Source: an uncultured Oscillospiraceae bacterium (GTDB lineage: Bacteria; Bacillota; Clostridia; Oscillospirales; JAAYXM01). From it: a DNA stretch of 64,000 bases. Within the stretch, counting starts at the first letter, position 1, and every line of letters begins with the position of its first letter. The position numbers and the translations under genes are program-made. The notes below the pieces were generated by a model, which was given only the letters and a program-made list of their open reading frames with translations, was not told the DNA's origin and did not search any database. Of the stretch, positions 33,200-41,982 are shown one piece after another. The DNA is taken from contig CAKUEM010000004.1 in assembly GCA_934646115.1 (NCBI GenBank), forward strand, positions 1 to 64,000, in the 5' to 3' direction.

Positions 33200-33937
33200 A
33201 TGCATCGTGTGGAAAAGGGGCTCGTTTTGCGCGTTGCGCCCTATCGCGACGCGGACGAGATGCTCACGATATTGACAGAATGCGATGGAAAAATCACGGC
33301 TGCGGCGCGCGGAGTCCGGCGCAAGAGCAGCCGTATTTCCGCTGCGGTGCAAAGCCTTGCGTATTCCGAATTTACGCTGTATGAAGCGGGCGGGCGCTTT
33401 ACCGTGAACGAGGCGGAGGCGCTGGAGCTGTTTTTTTCCTTGCGGGGCGACCTGGTGCGGCTCGCCTGCGCGAATTATTTTGCCGAGGTGCTTGACCAGG
33501 CGGCGGACGAGGAGGTCGCCAATCCGGAGCTGCTGCGCCTGGGGCTCAACGCGCTGTACGCGCTGTCGCGCGGGGTGGGCGAGCTTTTGGCGATCAAGGC
33601 GGCGTTTGAGCTGAAAATCGCGGCGTTTTCGGGCTATATGCCCAATCTTGCAAGCTGTGCGCAGTGCGGCGCGCCGCTGCAGGAGGGCGTGTTTGACCCA
33701 CGGCTTGGTCTTTGCTTTTGCAGGGCTTGCGCGCATGGCGGCGTGCCGGTCACGCCGGGCGTGCTGCAGGCGATGCAGTTTATTTTAAAAAGCGATGTGC
33801 GCCGCATGTTTGCGTTCCGCCTGGGCAAGGAGGGGCTGCGCGCGCTCGCCGACATTTGCGAAATGTATCTTGCGCAGCAATTTGACAGGGAATTTAAAAC
33901 ACTGACGTTTTATCATAGTATTGAGGGACTGATATGA
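33200..33937 (+). CDS. recO: DNA repair protein RecO
   Basis: A 245-residue recombination mediator with an N-terminal OB fold (ADEMLTILTECDGKITAAARGVRR), a helical core and a C-terminal zinc module (CAQCG and CFCRAC). With RecR it loads RecA on SSB-coated gaps. The stop overlaps the mutS2 start (ATGA). Confidence 0.94.
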   Translation: MHRVEKGLVLRVAPYRDADEMLTILTECDGKITAAARGVRRKSSRISAAVQSLAYSEFTLYEAGGRFTVNEAEALELFFSLRGDLVRLACANYFAEVLDQAADEEVANPELLRLGLNALYALSRGVGELLAIKAAFELKIAAFSGYMPNLASCAQCGAPLQEGVFDPRLGLCFCRACAHGGVPVTPGVLQAMQFILKSDVRRMFAFRLGKEGLRALADICEMYLAQQFDREFKTLTFYHSIEGLI

Positions 33938-36327
33938 AAGATTTTGATCAAAAATCATTGCAGATATTAGAGCTGCCGCTTGTGTTAGAGCAGCTGGCGA
34001 AATGCGCGGTGTCTGAGGCGGCGAAACTGCGCGCCCGCGCGCTCACGCCGTTTACGCATGAGGAGGATGTGCGGCGCGCCCTGCGCGAGACCAGCGACGC
34101 CAAGGCGCTTTCCGGTCTGCGCGGCGCGCCGCCGTTTGCGGGCATTCGCGATGTTTCAGCGTCGCTCACGCGCGCGGGGCGCGGCGGAAGCTTAAATTGC
34201 AAAGAGCTTTTGGATGTCGCCATGCTGCTGAAAACCGCGCGGATGGTGCGCGGATATCGCGGCGACGATGCACAGCAGAAAACCAGCTTAGACGGGCTGT
34301 TTTCCGCGCTCAGCGCCAATAAATTTTTAGAGGATGCGATCACGGGCGCGATCCTCAGCGAGGAGGAGATCGCAGACGGCGCGTCGCCCGCGCTGTCAGA
34401 TATTCGCCGGAAAATGCGCGCCGCCAACGCGAAAATTCGCGACGTGCTGCAGCGCATGATCTCAAGCCCCACGCAGTCGAAGCTGCTGCAGGAGCCGATC
34501 ATTACGCAGCGCGGCGGGCGCTATGTCGTGCCGGTAAAAAGCGAGCATAAGGCCGATGTCGGCGGGCTGGTGCATGACATTTCCTCCTCGGGGGCAACGC
34601 TGTTTATCGAGCCGATGCCGGTCGTTGCGCTCAATAATGACCTGCGCGAGCTGGAGGCGAAGGAGAAAAAGGAGATCGAGCGGATCTTGATGGAGCTGTC
34701 CGCCTCGGTCGCCGATTTTACCGAGACGATCGCGCGTGATTATGACCTTCTGGTCAATCTGGACTTTATTTTTGCAAAGGCAAAGCTTTCCTATGACTGG
34801 AATGCGGACGCGCCGGAGGTCAATACCTGCGGGCAGGTGTCGCTGCGCCGCGCGCGCCATCCGCTATTGGATGCGAAAAAGACCGTGCCGGTCAGCATCC
34901 GGCTCGGGCTTGATTTTGATACGCTGATCATCACCGGCCCGAACACGGGCGGCAAAACCGTTGCGCTGAAAACGATCGGGCTGCTCAATATCATGGCGCA
35001 GTGCGGGCTGCATATCCCGTGCGATTCCGGCAGCTGCGTGTCGGTATTTGGGCATGTGTTTGCGGATATTGGCGATGAGCAGAGCATTGAGCAGTCGCTC
35101 TCTACATTTTCGTCGCACATGACAAATATCGTGGGCATTTTGCAGCAGGCGGACGATGCGTCGCTCATTTTGTTTGACGAGCTTGGCGCGGGGACGGATC
35201 CGGTCGAGGGCGCGGCGCTTGCGGTCTCGATCATTCAGTATGCGCGCGCGCTCGGCGCGAAGGTCGCCGCGACCACGCATTATACTGAGCTGAAGACCTT
35301 TGCGCTGACGACAAATCGCGTGGAAAACGCGAGCTGTGAATTTGATGTGGAAACGCTGCGCCCAACGTATAAGCTGCTGATCGGCGTGCCGGGAAAGAGC
35401 AACGCGTTTGCGATCTCCAAGCGTCTGGGTCTGCCGGAGCATATTATCGACGATGCGCGCGGGCTGATCGATAGTGAGGATCAGCGCTTTGATGAGATCC
35501 TCGCAAAGCTTGAGGAGAAAAACACCCGCCTGGAGGAAGAACTGCGCGGGGCAGAGCGCGCCCGCCGCGAGGCGGAGGAGCTGCGCCGCCGTGCGGAGGA
35601 ATTTGACGCCACGATCGAGAAGGACCGCGACCGCGCACTGGAGCGCGCAAAGGCAGAGGCGGAGCGGCTGATCGCCTCCGCGCGCGACACGGCGGACCAG
35701 GTGTTTGAAGAGCTGGATTCGATCCGCAAAAAGCGCCGCCGCGAGGAGAATTATCAGCAGGTCAACGATGCGCGCGCCGCACTGCGCCGCAGCCTGAACG
35801 AGGCGGAAGGGAAGCTCGATGCGATCGGGAAGAAAAAGCAGAAGCCCAAGGCAGAGCCGATGAAGCGTCCGCTGAAAATCGGCGATACGGTGGAGCTTAT
35901 TTCGCTGGGCACGCGCGCGACCGTGCTCACCCTGCCGGATAAAAACGGCAATTTGCAGGTGCAGGCGGGGATCATGAAAGTAAATGTCAAGCTGCGCGAG
36001 CTGCGCCTTGTGGAGGAGAGCGGCGATAAAACCGTGCGCGATTTCGTGGCGAAAAAGCAGGCGGAGCTGCGCAATATTCAGGTCAGCCCGGAGATCGACC
36101 TGCGCGGCATGATGCCCGAGGAGGCGGAGAGCGTGCTTGAGCGCTATATCGACACGGCGTTTCTCGCGAAGCTCAACACGGTCACGGTGATCCACGGCAA
36201 GGGCACGGGCGTTTTGCGCCGCACCGTGCAGGAGCATTTAAAGCATAACCGGCAGGTAAAAAGCTTCCGGCTCGGCGTGTATGGCGAGGGCGAAAACGGC
36301 GTGACTGTGGTGGAATTGCGGCAATAG
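33934..36327 (+). CDS. mutS2: Endonuclease MutS2
   Basis: A 797-residue MutS-family ATPase. The core/clamp region precedes the Walker A GPNTGGKTVALKTIG (about residue 335) and Walker B LILFDELGAGTDP; an acidic/basic coiled coil follows (about 515-640). The C-terminal Smr nuclease domain has the family's DLRGMMPEEAESVLERY and VIHGKGTGVLRRTVQEHL. It lacks the mismatch-binding domain I of MutS. Roles reported for the family include suppressing recombination and rescuing collided ribosomes; the latter would fit RqcH encoded 8 kb downstream. Confidence 0.96.
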   Translation: MKDFDQKSLQILELPLVLEQLAKCAVSEAAKLRARALTPFTHEEDVRRALRETSDAKALSGLRGAPPFAGIRDVSASLTRAGRGGSLNCKELLDVAMLLKTARMVRGYRGDDAQQKTSLDGLFSALSANKFLEDAITGAILSEEEIADGASPALSDIRRKMRAANAKIRDVLQRMISSPTQSKLLQEPIITQRGGRYVVPVKSEHKADVGGLVHDISSSGATLFIEPMPVVALNNDLRELEAKEKKEIERILMELSASVADFTETIARDYDLLVNLDFIFAKAKLSYDWNADAPEVNTCGQVSLRRARHPLLDAKKTVPVSIRLGLDFDTLIITGPNTGGKTVALKTIGLLNIMAQCGLHIPCDSGSCVSVFGHVFADIGDEQSIEQSLSTFSSHMTNIVGILQQADDASLILFDELGAGTDPVEGAALAVSIIQYARALGAKVAATTHYTELKTFALTTNRVENASCEFDVETLRPTYKLLIGVPGKSNAFAISKRLGLPEHIIDDARGLIDSEDQRFDEILAKLEEKNTRLEEELRGAERARREAEELRRRAEEFDATIEKDRDRALERAKAEAERLIASARDTADQVFEELDSIRKKRRREENYQQVNDARAALRRSLNEAEGKLDAIGKKKQKPKAEPMKRPLKIGDTVELISLGTRATVLTLPDKNGNLQVQAGIMKVNVKLRELRLVEESGDKTVRDFVAKKQAELRNIQVSPEIDLRGMMPEEAESVLERYIDTAFLAKLNTVTVIHGKGTGVLRRTVQEHLKHNRQVKSFRLGVYGEGENGVTVVELRQ

Positions 36328-36409
36328 GCGCAAAATGTTCTTTTAAAATCGCGCGCAATGTGTTAAAATGTGTTTACTTATATAATACGAGGAAGGATTG
36401 GTTCATGCT

Positions 36410-37480
36410 ATGCTGGAAAAGCTGGCTTTATTGGAGGAGAAATTTCATGCGCTTGAGCAGCAGCTTGCTGACCCTGCGCTGTATAACGACCCGCAGGCGG
36501 CGGCGAAGCTGCTCAAAGAGCAGAAGGAGCTTTCGCCGATTGTAGACGCGTATCGTGCCTACCGCCGGGCGGAGGAGGATATGAACGCCGCGCGCGAGAT
36601 GTTAGACGGCAAGCTCGATCCGGAGATGCGCGAGTTTGCGCAGGAGGAGTTTTCCGCCGCGAAGGATACGCTGGCGCAGCTTGAGCAGGAGCTGAAGATC
36701 CTTCTGCTGCCGACAGACCCGAACGATGATAAAAACGTCATTGTTGAGATCCGCGGCGGCGCGGGCGGCGAGGAGGCGGCGCTGTTTGCGCATTCGCTCT
36801 ATCGCATGTACAGCATGTATGCCGAGGCGCGCCGCTGGAAGACCGAGATCGTGAATTTAAACGAGACCGAGCTTGGCGGCGTGAAGGAGATCAGCTTTGT
36901 CATCGAGGGCGCGGGCGCATATTCGCGTCTGAAATTTGAAAGCGGCGTGCATCGCGTGCAGCGCGTGCCGGATACGGAATCATCCGGGAGAATTCATACC
37001 TCAACGGTCACGGTCGCGGTCCTGCCGGAGGCTGAGGATGTTGAGGTGGATTTCAATATGACAGATGTTGATGTGGATACGTTCCGCGCTTCCGGCGCGG
37101 GCGGGCAGCACGTCAATAAAACGGAAAGCGCGATCCGCCTGACCCACCGCCCGACCGGGATCGTTGTGGAATGCCAGGACGAGCGCAGCCAGCATAAAAA
37201 TAAGGACCGCGCGATCAAAATTTTAAAATCCAAGCTGTATGATATTCAGATGCAGGAGCAGATGTCGCAAATCGCGGCGGAGCGCAAAAGCCAGGTGGGA
37301 ACGGGCGACCGCAGCGAGCGGATCAGGACGTATAATTATCCCCAGGGCCGCGTGACCGATCACCGCATCGGGCTGACGCTTTATAAATTAGAACAGTTTT
37401 TAAACGGAGATCTAGACGAGATGATCGACGCGATCATCACGGCGGATCAGGCGGAGAAGCTGCGGGCAAGCGAGGAATAG
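36410..37480 (+). CDS. prfA: Peptide chain release factor 1
   Basis: A 356-residue factor for UAA and UAG stops. It has an N-terminal helical domain, the catalytic GAGGQHVNKTESAIRLTHRP loop with the GGQ tripeptide, and the RF1 anticodon-domain landmarks HRVQRVPDTESSGRIHTS. The start at MLEKLALLEEKF matches the family; the in-frame TTG at 36398 is too close to the AGGAAGG site to be used. No RF2-type frameshift is present. Confidence 0.96.
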   Translation: MLEKLALLEEKFHALEQQLADPALYNDPQAAAKLLKEQKELSPIVDAYRAYRRAEEDMNAAREMLDGKLDPEMREFAQEEFSAAKDTLAQLEQELKILLLPTDPNDDKNVIVEIRGGAGGEEAALFAHSLYRMYSMYAEARRWKTEIVNLNETELGGVKEISFVIEGAGAYSRLKFESGVHRVQRVPDTESSGRIHTSTVTVAVLPEAEDVEVDFNMTDVDVDTFRASGAGGQHVNKTESAIRLTHRPTGIVVECQDERSQHKNKDRAIKILKSKLYDIQMQEQMSQIAAERKSQVGTGDRSERIRTYNYPQGRVTDHRIGLTLYKLEQFLNGDLDEMIDAIITADQAEKLRASEE

Positions 37481-37519
37481 ACGCGCGCCGGCTGCATAAA
37501 ATAGAACGAGGCGAAGCGA

Positions 37520-38566
37520 TTGAACACAGAGATACTCCATGTGGAGAATATTTTAAAAGACGGCGCGGGGCTTCTGCGCGCGGCAAAGCTTCTGCGCGCG
37601 GGCGAGGTGGTCGCGATCCCGACCGAGACGGTATATGGGCTTGCGGCGAACGCGCTGGATGCGCGCGCGGTCGCAAAAATTTTTGAGGCGAAGGGCCGCC
37701 CGCAGGATAATCCGCTGATCGTGCATATTGCCGAGCTTTCGGCGCTGTATGCGATCGCGGCGGAGGTGCCCGCGTGGGCGGAGGCGCTCGCGGCGGAGTT
37801 TTGGCCCGGTCCGCTTACGATGATTTTAAAAAAGCGCGACTGCATTCCCGATGCGGTCAGCGCAGGGCTTTCCACGGTCGGCGTGCGTTTTCCGGCGCAT
37901 CGCGTGGCGCGCGCGGTGATCGATTCCGCGGGCGTGCCGCTTGCCGCGCCTTCGGCGAATACGTCCGGGCGTCCCAGCCCGACGACGGCGGAGCATGTGT
38001 ATGAGGACCTTTGCGGAAAGATCCCGATGATCGTGGACGGCGGTCCGTGCCGCGTGGGCGTGGAGTCGACCGTGGTCGACCTGACCGGGGAGAAGCCGCG
38101 GCTTCTGCGTCCGGGCGGGATCACCCCGGCGCAGCTGCGCCGGGCGCTTGGCGATTTAGAGATCGACCCGGCGGTCACGCGCGAGATCGCAAATGATGCG
38201 ATAGTGCGCGCGCCGGGCATGAAATACCGGCATTATGCGCCCAAAGCGCCGGTCGTGATTTTAGACGGGGATGCTGCGGCGGCGCGCGAATATATTCTTG
38301 CACATAGCGAAAACGAGCGCGTGGCGGTACTTTGTTTTTCTGAGGAACGGGCGATGTTTGAAGGCGTGTGTGAGTACGTGTTTGCTTATGGAAGCGAGAC
38401 GCAGCCGGATGAGCTGGCGCATGGATTGTTTGACGCGCTGCGCCGGTTTGACGCGCTTTCGGTTACAAAAATTTATGCGCGTGAGCCAAAAATGGGTGAT
38501 GGAATGGAGCTTGCGGTGATCAATCGGCTGCAAAAAGCGGCAGGGTTCACGCGAGTCACGGTTTGA
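37520..38566 (+). CDS. tsaC: L-threonylcarbamoyladenylate synthase (Sua5 type)
   Basis: A 348-residue enzyme that makes threonylcarbamoyl-AMP from threonine, bicarbonate and ATP for the t6A37 modification of ANN-decoding tRNAs. The YrdC domain (about 15-205) has the PTETVYGLAANA, KGRPQDNPLIVHI, LAAPSANTSGRPSPT and GVESTVVDL motifs. A linker with the conserved APGMKYRHYAPKAP joins the C-terminal Sua5 domain. The start is TTG 37520. Full-length Sua5 architecture, not the short TsaC form. Confidence 0.95.
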   Translation: MNTEILHVENILKDGAGLLRAAKLLRAGEVVAIPTETVYGLAANALDARAVAKIFEAKGRPQDNPLIVHIAELSALYAIAAEVPAWAEALAAEFWPGPLTMILKKRDCIPDAVSAGLSTVGVRFPAHRVARAVIDSAGVPLAAPSANTSGRPSPTTAEHVYEDLCGKIPMIVDGGPCRVGVESTVVDLTGEKPRLLRPGGITPAQLRRALGDLEIDPAVTREIANDAIVRAPGMKYRHYAPKAPVVILDGDAAAAREYILAHSENERVAVLCFSEERAMFEGVCEYVFAYGSETQPDELAHGLFDALRRFDALSVTKIYAREPKMGDGMELAVINRLQKAAGFTRVTV

Positions 38567-38579
38567 TCGGGGTGAGTGT

Positions 38580-39176
38580 GTGATAATCATCGGCATGACC
38601 GGCGGCAGCGGCAGCGGCAAGTCTTATATCGCGGCGCGCATGGTAGAGCGCGGGGCGAAATGGGTCGATGCAGACGCGGTGTATCACAAGCTGCTTGCGG
38701 AAAGCCGCGCTTTGCGCAATGCGATCCTTGCGCAATTCCCCGCGGCGAATGATGGCAGCGGGCATATCAACCGGAAGAAGCTGGCAGCGATCGTTTTTAC
38801 AAACGATAAGGCGCTGATGGAGCTGAATGCGATCACGCATCCGTTCGTTATCCGCGCGATCGAGGAGGAGATCGGCGAATATTATCGCTGCAATCAGGCG
38901 TTTGCGGTGATCGATGCGGTCGCGCTGTTTGAAAGCGGACTTCATCAGATGTGCGACGCGACAATCGGCGTGTTGGCCGATGCGCCAACGCGCGTGCGCC
39001 GGATCATGGCGCGCGACGGGCTGGATGAAACGCGCGCCCGCGCGCGGATCGCGGCGCAGCAGAAGGATGAGTTTTACCGCAAAAAATGCGATTATATCAT
39101 TGAAAATAGCGACGATTCTGTGCTGGATGCGCAGATCGGGCAGGTGTTGGAAAAAATTCTGGAAGAAACGGAGTGA
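38580..39176 (+). CDS. coaE: Dephospho-CoA kinase
   Basis: A 198-residue kinase for the last step of CoA synthesis. Walker A is TGGSGSGKSYIA, the substrate region DADAVYHKL, and the lid ARDGLDETRARARIAAQ. GTG start after GGGGTGA, 13 nt downstream of the tsaC stop. CoA feeds the fatty acid and 2-oxoacid enzymes elsewhere in the window. Confidence 0.93.
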   Translation: MIIIGMTGGSGSGKSYIAARMVERGAKWVDADAVYHKLLAESRALRNAILAQFPAANDGSGHINRKKLAAIVFTNDKALMELNAITHPFVIRAIEEEIGEYYRCNQAFAVIDAVALFESGLHQMCDATIGVLADAPTRVRRIMARDGLDETRARARIAAQQKDEFYRKKCDYIIENSDDSVLDAQIGQVLEKILEETE

Positions 39177-39182
39177 GCCGGA

Positions 39183-40589
39183 ATGAGCGAGAAGAACACG
39201 GCGGAGCAGCTGCGCGAGGCGCTCTGCTATCAAAGAAAAAACGGATATCATGGGCTGGATGCGGCGGCGCGCGCGGAGATGGAGCGGTTCTCCAAGGGCT
39301 ATCGCGAATTTTTAACGCGCGGCAAAACCGAGCGCGCGTGCGTGGCGCAGATGATCAAAGAGGCGGAGCAGCGCGGATTTCATGCGTTTTCCCGCGGGGA
39401 GAAGCTTGCACCGGGCGACAAAATTTATGCCTGCAACCGCGGCAAGGCGCTCATCCTCGCCGTAATCGGCACAGAGCCGCTTGAGCGCGGCGTGCATATT
39501 GCGGCGGCGCATATCGACGCGCCCTGCATCCATTTAAAGCAGAACCCGCTGTACGAGCAGAACGGACTGTGCCTGTTTAAAACGCATTATTATGGCGGAA
39601 TTAAAAAATATCAGTGGCCGGCGATCCCGCTGGAGCTGCGCGGCGTGGTCGCGCTGAAGGACGGGCGCACGGTTGAGATCGAGATCGGCGCCGCGCCGGA
39701 CGATCCGATTTTCACGATCACGGATCTGCTTCCGCATCTGGGCAAGGATCAGATGCAGAAAACCATGCTGGAGGGCGTTCCGGGCGAGAGCCTAAATATC
39801 CTGGTGGGCAGCGAGCCGCTGGCGGGCGACGAGAGCGAAAAGGACCTGATCAAGCTCAATATCCTGCGGATTTTGCACGATGCGTATGGGATATTAGAAG
39901 AAGATTTCCTCTCGGCAGAGCTTGCCGCGGTCCCGGCGTTTAACGCGCGCGATCTGGGGTTTGACCGGTCGCTCATCGGCGCGTATGGGCATGACGACCG
40001 CGTGTGTGCCTATCCGGCGGCGCAGGCGCTTTTGCAATGCGAACACCCTGCGCGCACGGCGGTATGCGTGCTGGCGGATAAGGAAGAGATCGGCTCTGAG
40101 GGCGTGAGCGGGATGCAGAGCGCGCATTTTGACACGTTTATGGAGGATCTGTGCGAGGCGCTCGGCGGGCGCGCGCGCGTCTGCTATGAAAATTCCTGCT
40201 GCTTATCGACCGATGTGGTCGCGGGGTATGACCCCACGTTTCCGGACGTGCTGGATCAGCGCAACGCCGCATTTATCAACCACGGCATCACGCTTTGTAA
40301 ATACACAGGCTCGCGCGGAAAATCCGGCGCGTCTGACGCGTCGGCCGAGCTGGTCGCGCGCATGCGGCGCATTTTTGATCAGGCACAGGTCGCCTGGCAG
40401 ATGGGCGCGCTGGGCAAGGTCGATCAGGGCGGCGGCGGCACGGTCGCGATGTATATGGCAAAACGCAATATCGACACGATCGATGCGGGCGTTCCGGTGC
40501 TCAGCATGCACGCGCCGTTTGAAGTGATCGCTAAGCTGGACCTTTTCATGACGTTCCGCGGCATCTGCGCTTTTTTTAACGAAAAGTAA
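39183..40589 (+). CDS. M18 family aminopeptidase
   Basis: A 468-residue zinc aminopeptidase. Metal-binding motifs are AAHIDAPCIHLKQNP, LADKEEIGSEGVSG, the Asp in CYENSCCLSTDVVAGYDPT, and the C-terminal His in SMHAPFEVIAKLDL. It belongs to the longer bacterial M18 group usually annotated as probable aminopeptidase 1. Cytoplasmic; no signal sequence. It trims N-terminal residues from peptides, often acidic or neutral ones. It starts 6 nt after coaE and is followed by a terminator. Confidence 0.9.
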   Translation: MSEKNTAEQLREALCYQRKNGYHGLDAAARAEMERFSKGYREFLTRGKTERACVAQMIKEAEQRGFHAFSRGEKLAPGDKIYACNRGKALILAVIGTEPLERGVHIAAAHIDAPCIHLKQNPLYEQNGLCLFKTHYYGGIKKYQWPAIPLELRGVVALKDGRTVEIEIGAAPDDPIFTITDLLPHLGKDQMQKTMLEGVPGESLNILVGSEPLAGDESEKDLIKLNILRILHDAYGILEEDFLSAELAAVPAFNARDLGFDRSLIGAYGHDDRVCAYPAAQALLQCEHPARTAVCVLADKEEIGSEGVSGMQSAHFDTFMEDLCEALGGRARVCYENSCCLSTDVVAGYDPTFPDVLDQRNAAFINHGITLCKYTGSRGKSGASDASAELVARMRRIFDQAQVAWQMGALGKVDQGGGGTVAMYMAKRNIDTIDAGVPVLSMHAPFEVIAKLDLFMTFRGICAFFNEK

Positions 40590-40598
40590 ACCCATTAT

Positions 40599-40632
40599 GA
40601 GCGCCGGGGGCGGCTGTCCCGGGCGCTCTTTT
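40599..40632 (+). terminator. Terminator after the M18 aminopeptidase
   Basis: A GC stem (40599-40604 with 40622-40627, plus inner G-C pairs) with a short TTTT end, placed 10 nt after the stop. Confidence 0.65.
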
Positions 40633-40695
40633 GCGCAAAAGGCGCGAATGTTTTCGCCCTGCGCGGGCATACTACCCGTAAAGGGGGCAGATGCG

Positions 40696-41394
40696 ATGAG
40701 CAGCGAAAAGAAAGATACCGGCGTGCGCAGCGAGGACCGTGAGGATATTATAGAAACCGGGTCGATCACCGCGCATTCAAAAAAAGGGAATATCCATTGC
40801 ATTACGATCGCGGGGCAGATCGAGGGGCATATGGTGCTTCCGCCGGAAAATAAAACGACGAAATATGAGCATGTCTGCCCGCAGCTCGCCGCCATTGAGG
40901 AGAGCGACGAGATCGATGGGCTTTTGATCCTGCTCAATACCGTGGGCGGCGATATCGAGGCGGGGCTTGCGATTGCCGAGCTGATCTCGAGCATGAAAAC
41001 GCCCACCGTTTCGCTGATTTTGGGCGGCGGGCATTCGATCGGGCTGCCGCTTGCGGTGGCGGCGCAGCGTTCGATGATCGCGCCGAGCGCCGCGGTTACG
41101 ATCCATCCGGTGCGCATGAACGGCGTAATCGTCGGCACGCCGCAAACCTATAATTATTTTGAGCGCGTGCAGGAGCGCATCGTTCGCTTCGTCTCCAAAA
41201 ACTCGGATATCTCCGAGGATCTGTTCCGTAGCTACATGCTGCGCGTGGGCGAGCTGGCAAGTGATATCGGCAGCGTGATCTACGGCGAGGAAGCGGTAAA
41301 GGTCGGGCTGATCGACCAGCTGGGCGGGCTGTCTGATGCGCTCAGCTACCTGCATGCGCGCATCAAGAAGCGCCGCGATGCGAAAAATAAATGA
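40696..41394 (+). CDS. ClpP-class peptidase, TepA/YmfB-like
   Basis: A 232-residue ClpP-fold protein. A disordered, charged N-terminus (about 1-30) precedes the fold. NTVGGDIEAGLAIAELI is the oxyanion region, Ser in GGHSIGLPLAVAA is the nucleophile, and His in IHPVRMNG comes 25 residues later. Family members (translocation-enhancing protein TepA, YmfB) are soluble ClpP relatives of uncertain substrate, linked in Bacillus to secretion and to sporulation small acid-soluble protein turnover. It appears active by residue content. Confidence 0.82.
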   Translation: MSSEKKDTGVRSEDREDIIETGSITAHSKKGNIHCITIAGQIEGHMVLPPENKTTKYEHVCPQLAAIEESDEIDGLLILLNTVGGDIEAGLAIAELISSMKTPTVSLILGGGHSIGLPLAVAAQRSMIAPSAAVTIHPVRMNGVIVGTPQTYNYFERVQERIVRFVSKNSDISEDLFRSYMLRVGELASDIGSVIYGEEAVKVGLIDQLGGLSDALSYLHARIKKRRDAKNK

Positions 41395-41402
41395 AAAATG
41401 TA

Positions 41403-41430
41403 TTGAAATTTACGCTTTTTACTGTATAAT
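41403..41430 (+). promoter_or_regulatory. Promoter of the DUF1858 gene
   Basis: TTGAAA (41403-41408), 16-nt spacer, TATAAT (41425-41430), about 60 nt before the start codon. Confidence 0.6.
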
Positions 41431-41490
41431 AATAGTAACAGGGCTTGCAAAACGCGCGCCCGTTTGAGAATGATAACGGAGGTTTTATAC

Positions 41491-41691
41491 ATGACACAGG
41501 TCACGAAAGATACCATCATTGGCGATGTGTTGGATGCAGATCCGAGCACTGCGGCATATTTTTTGCAGATCGGAATGCATTGCCTGGGCTGCCCGGCTTC
41601 CCGCGGGGAGACGATCGAGCAGGCGTGCGCGGTACACGGCGTGGATATGAATGCGCTGATCGAGAAGATCAACGCGCATTTGGCTGAGTAA
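41491..41691 (+). CDS. DUF1858 domain protein
   Basis: A 66-residue soluble protein with the DUF1858 pattern: DTIIGDVLDADPSTAAYF followed by the paired cysteines of HCLGCPAS and an EQACAVHGVD region. The CxxC is characteristic and could bind metal or act in redox or sulphur chemistry. No function is established for the family; similar domains occur in hybrid-cluster and nitrite-metabolism contexts. The start has GGAGG at 8-nt spacing. Confidence 0.85.
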   Translation: MTQVTKDTIIGDVLDADPSTAAYFLQIGMHCLGCPASRGETIEQACAVHGVDMNALIEKINAHLAE

Positions 41692-41712
41692 GCGTTTACG
41701 AAGCGGAGTGTC

Positions 41713-41751
41713 CCCCTGCTTTTTCTCTTTGCGGAAAAGGCAGGGGATTTT
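41713..41751 (+). terminator. Terminator of the DUF1858 gene
   Basis: A 13-bp stem with one G-U pair (41713-41725 with 41734-41746) and a T-run. The remaining gap to 41982 is AT-rich with no feature I can support beyond weak direct and inverted repeats. Confidence 0.7.
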
Positions 41752-41982
41752 CGTGCCTTAGGCAGAGAATATGTCCTGAAAGCGCGACGAAAAAGCAGAT
41801 TTTTCGGATGTCATCATGATGGCGCAAGGCAAGCGCGCTTTTTTTGCCGGCGCAAAACGGATCCATGCGTCATTTGAAAATACATATGGATAAACGCTCT
41901 TATCGTCTCTTTGCCTTACGGATAAGAGAAGAGATTTTTAATTCATTTGATGCTGGCGTAGGGCAGCGGAACGGAGAGTTTT

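Noticed and set aside
34864..36237. Long minus-strand open frame (457 codons) across mutS2
   Set aside because: It is an antisense shadow of a GC-rich gene with low-complexity Arg/Leu content and no ribosome site; mutS2 is unambiguous.
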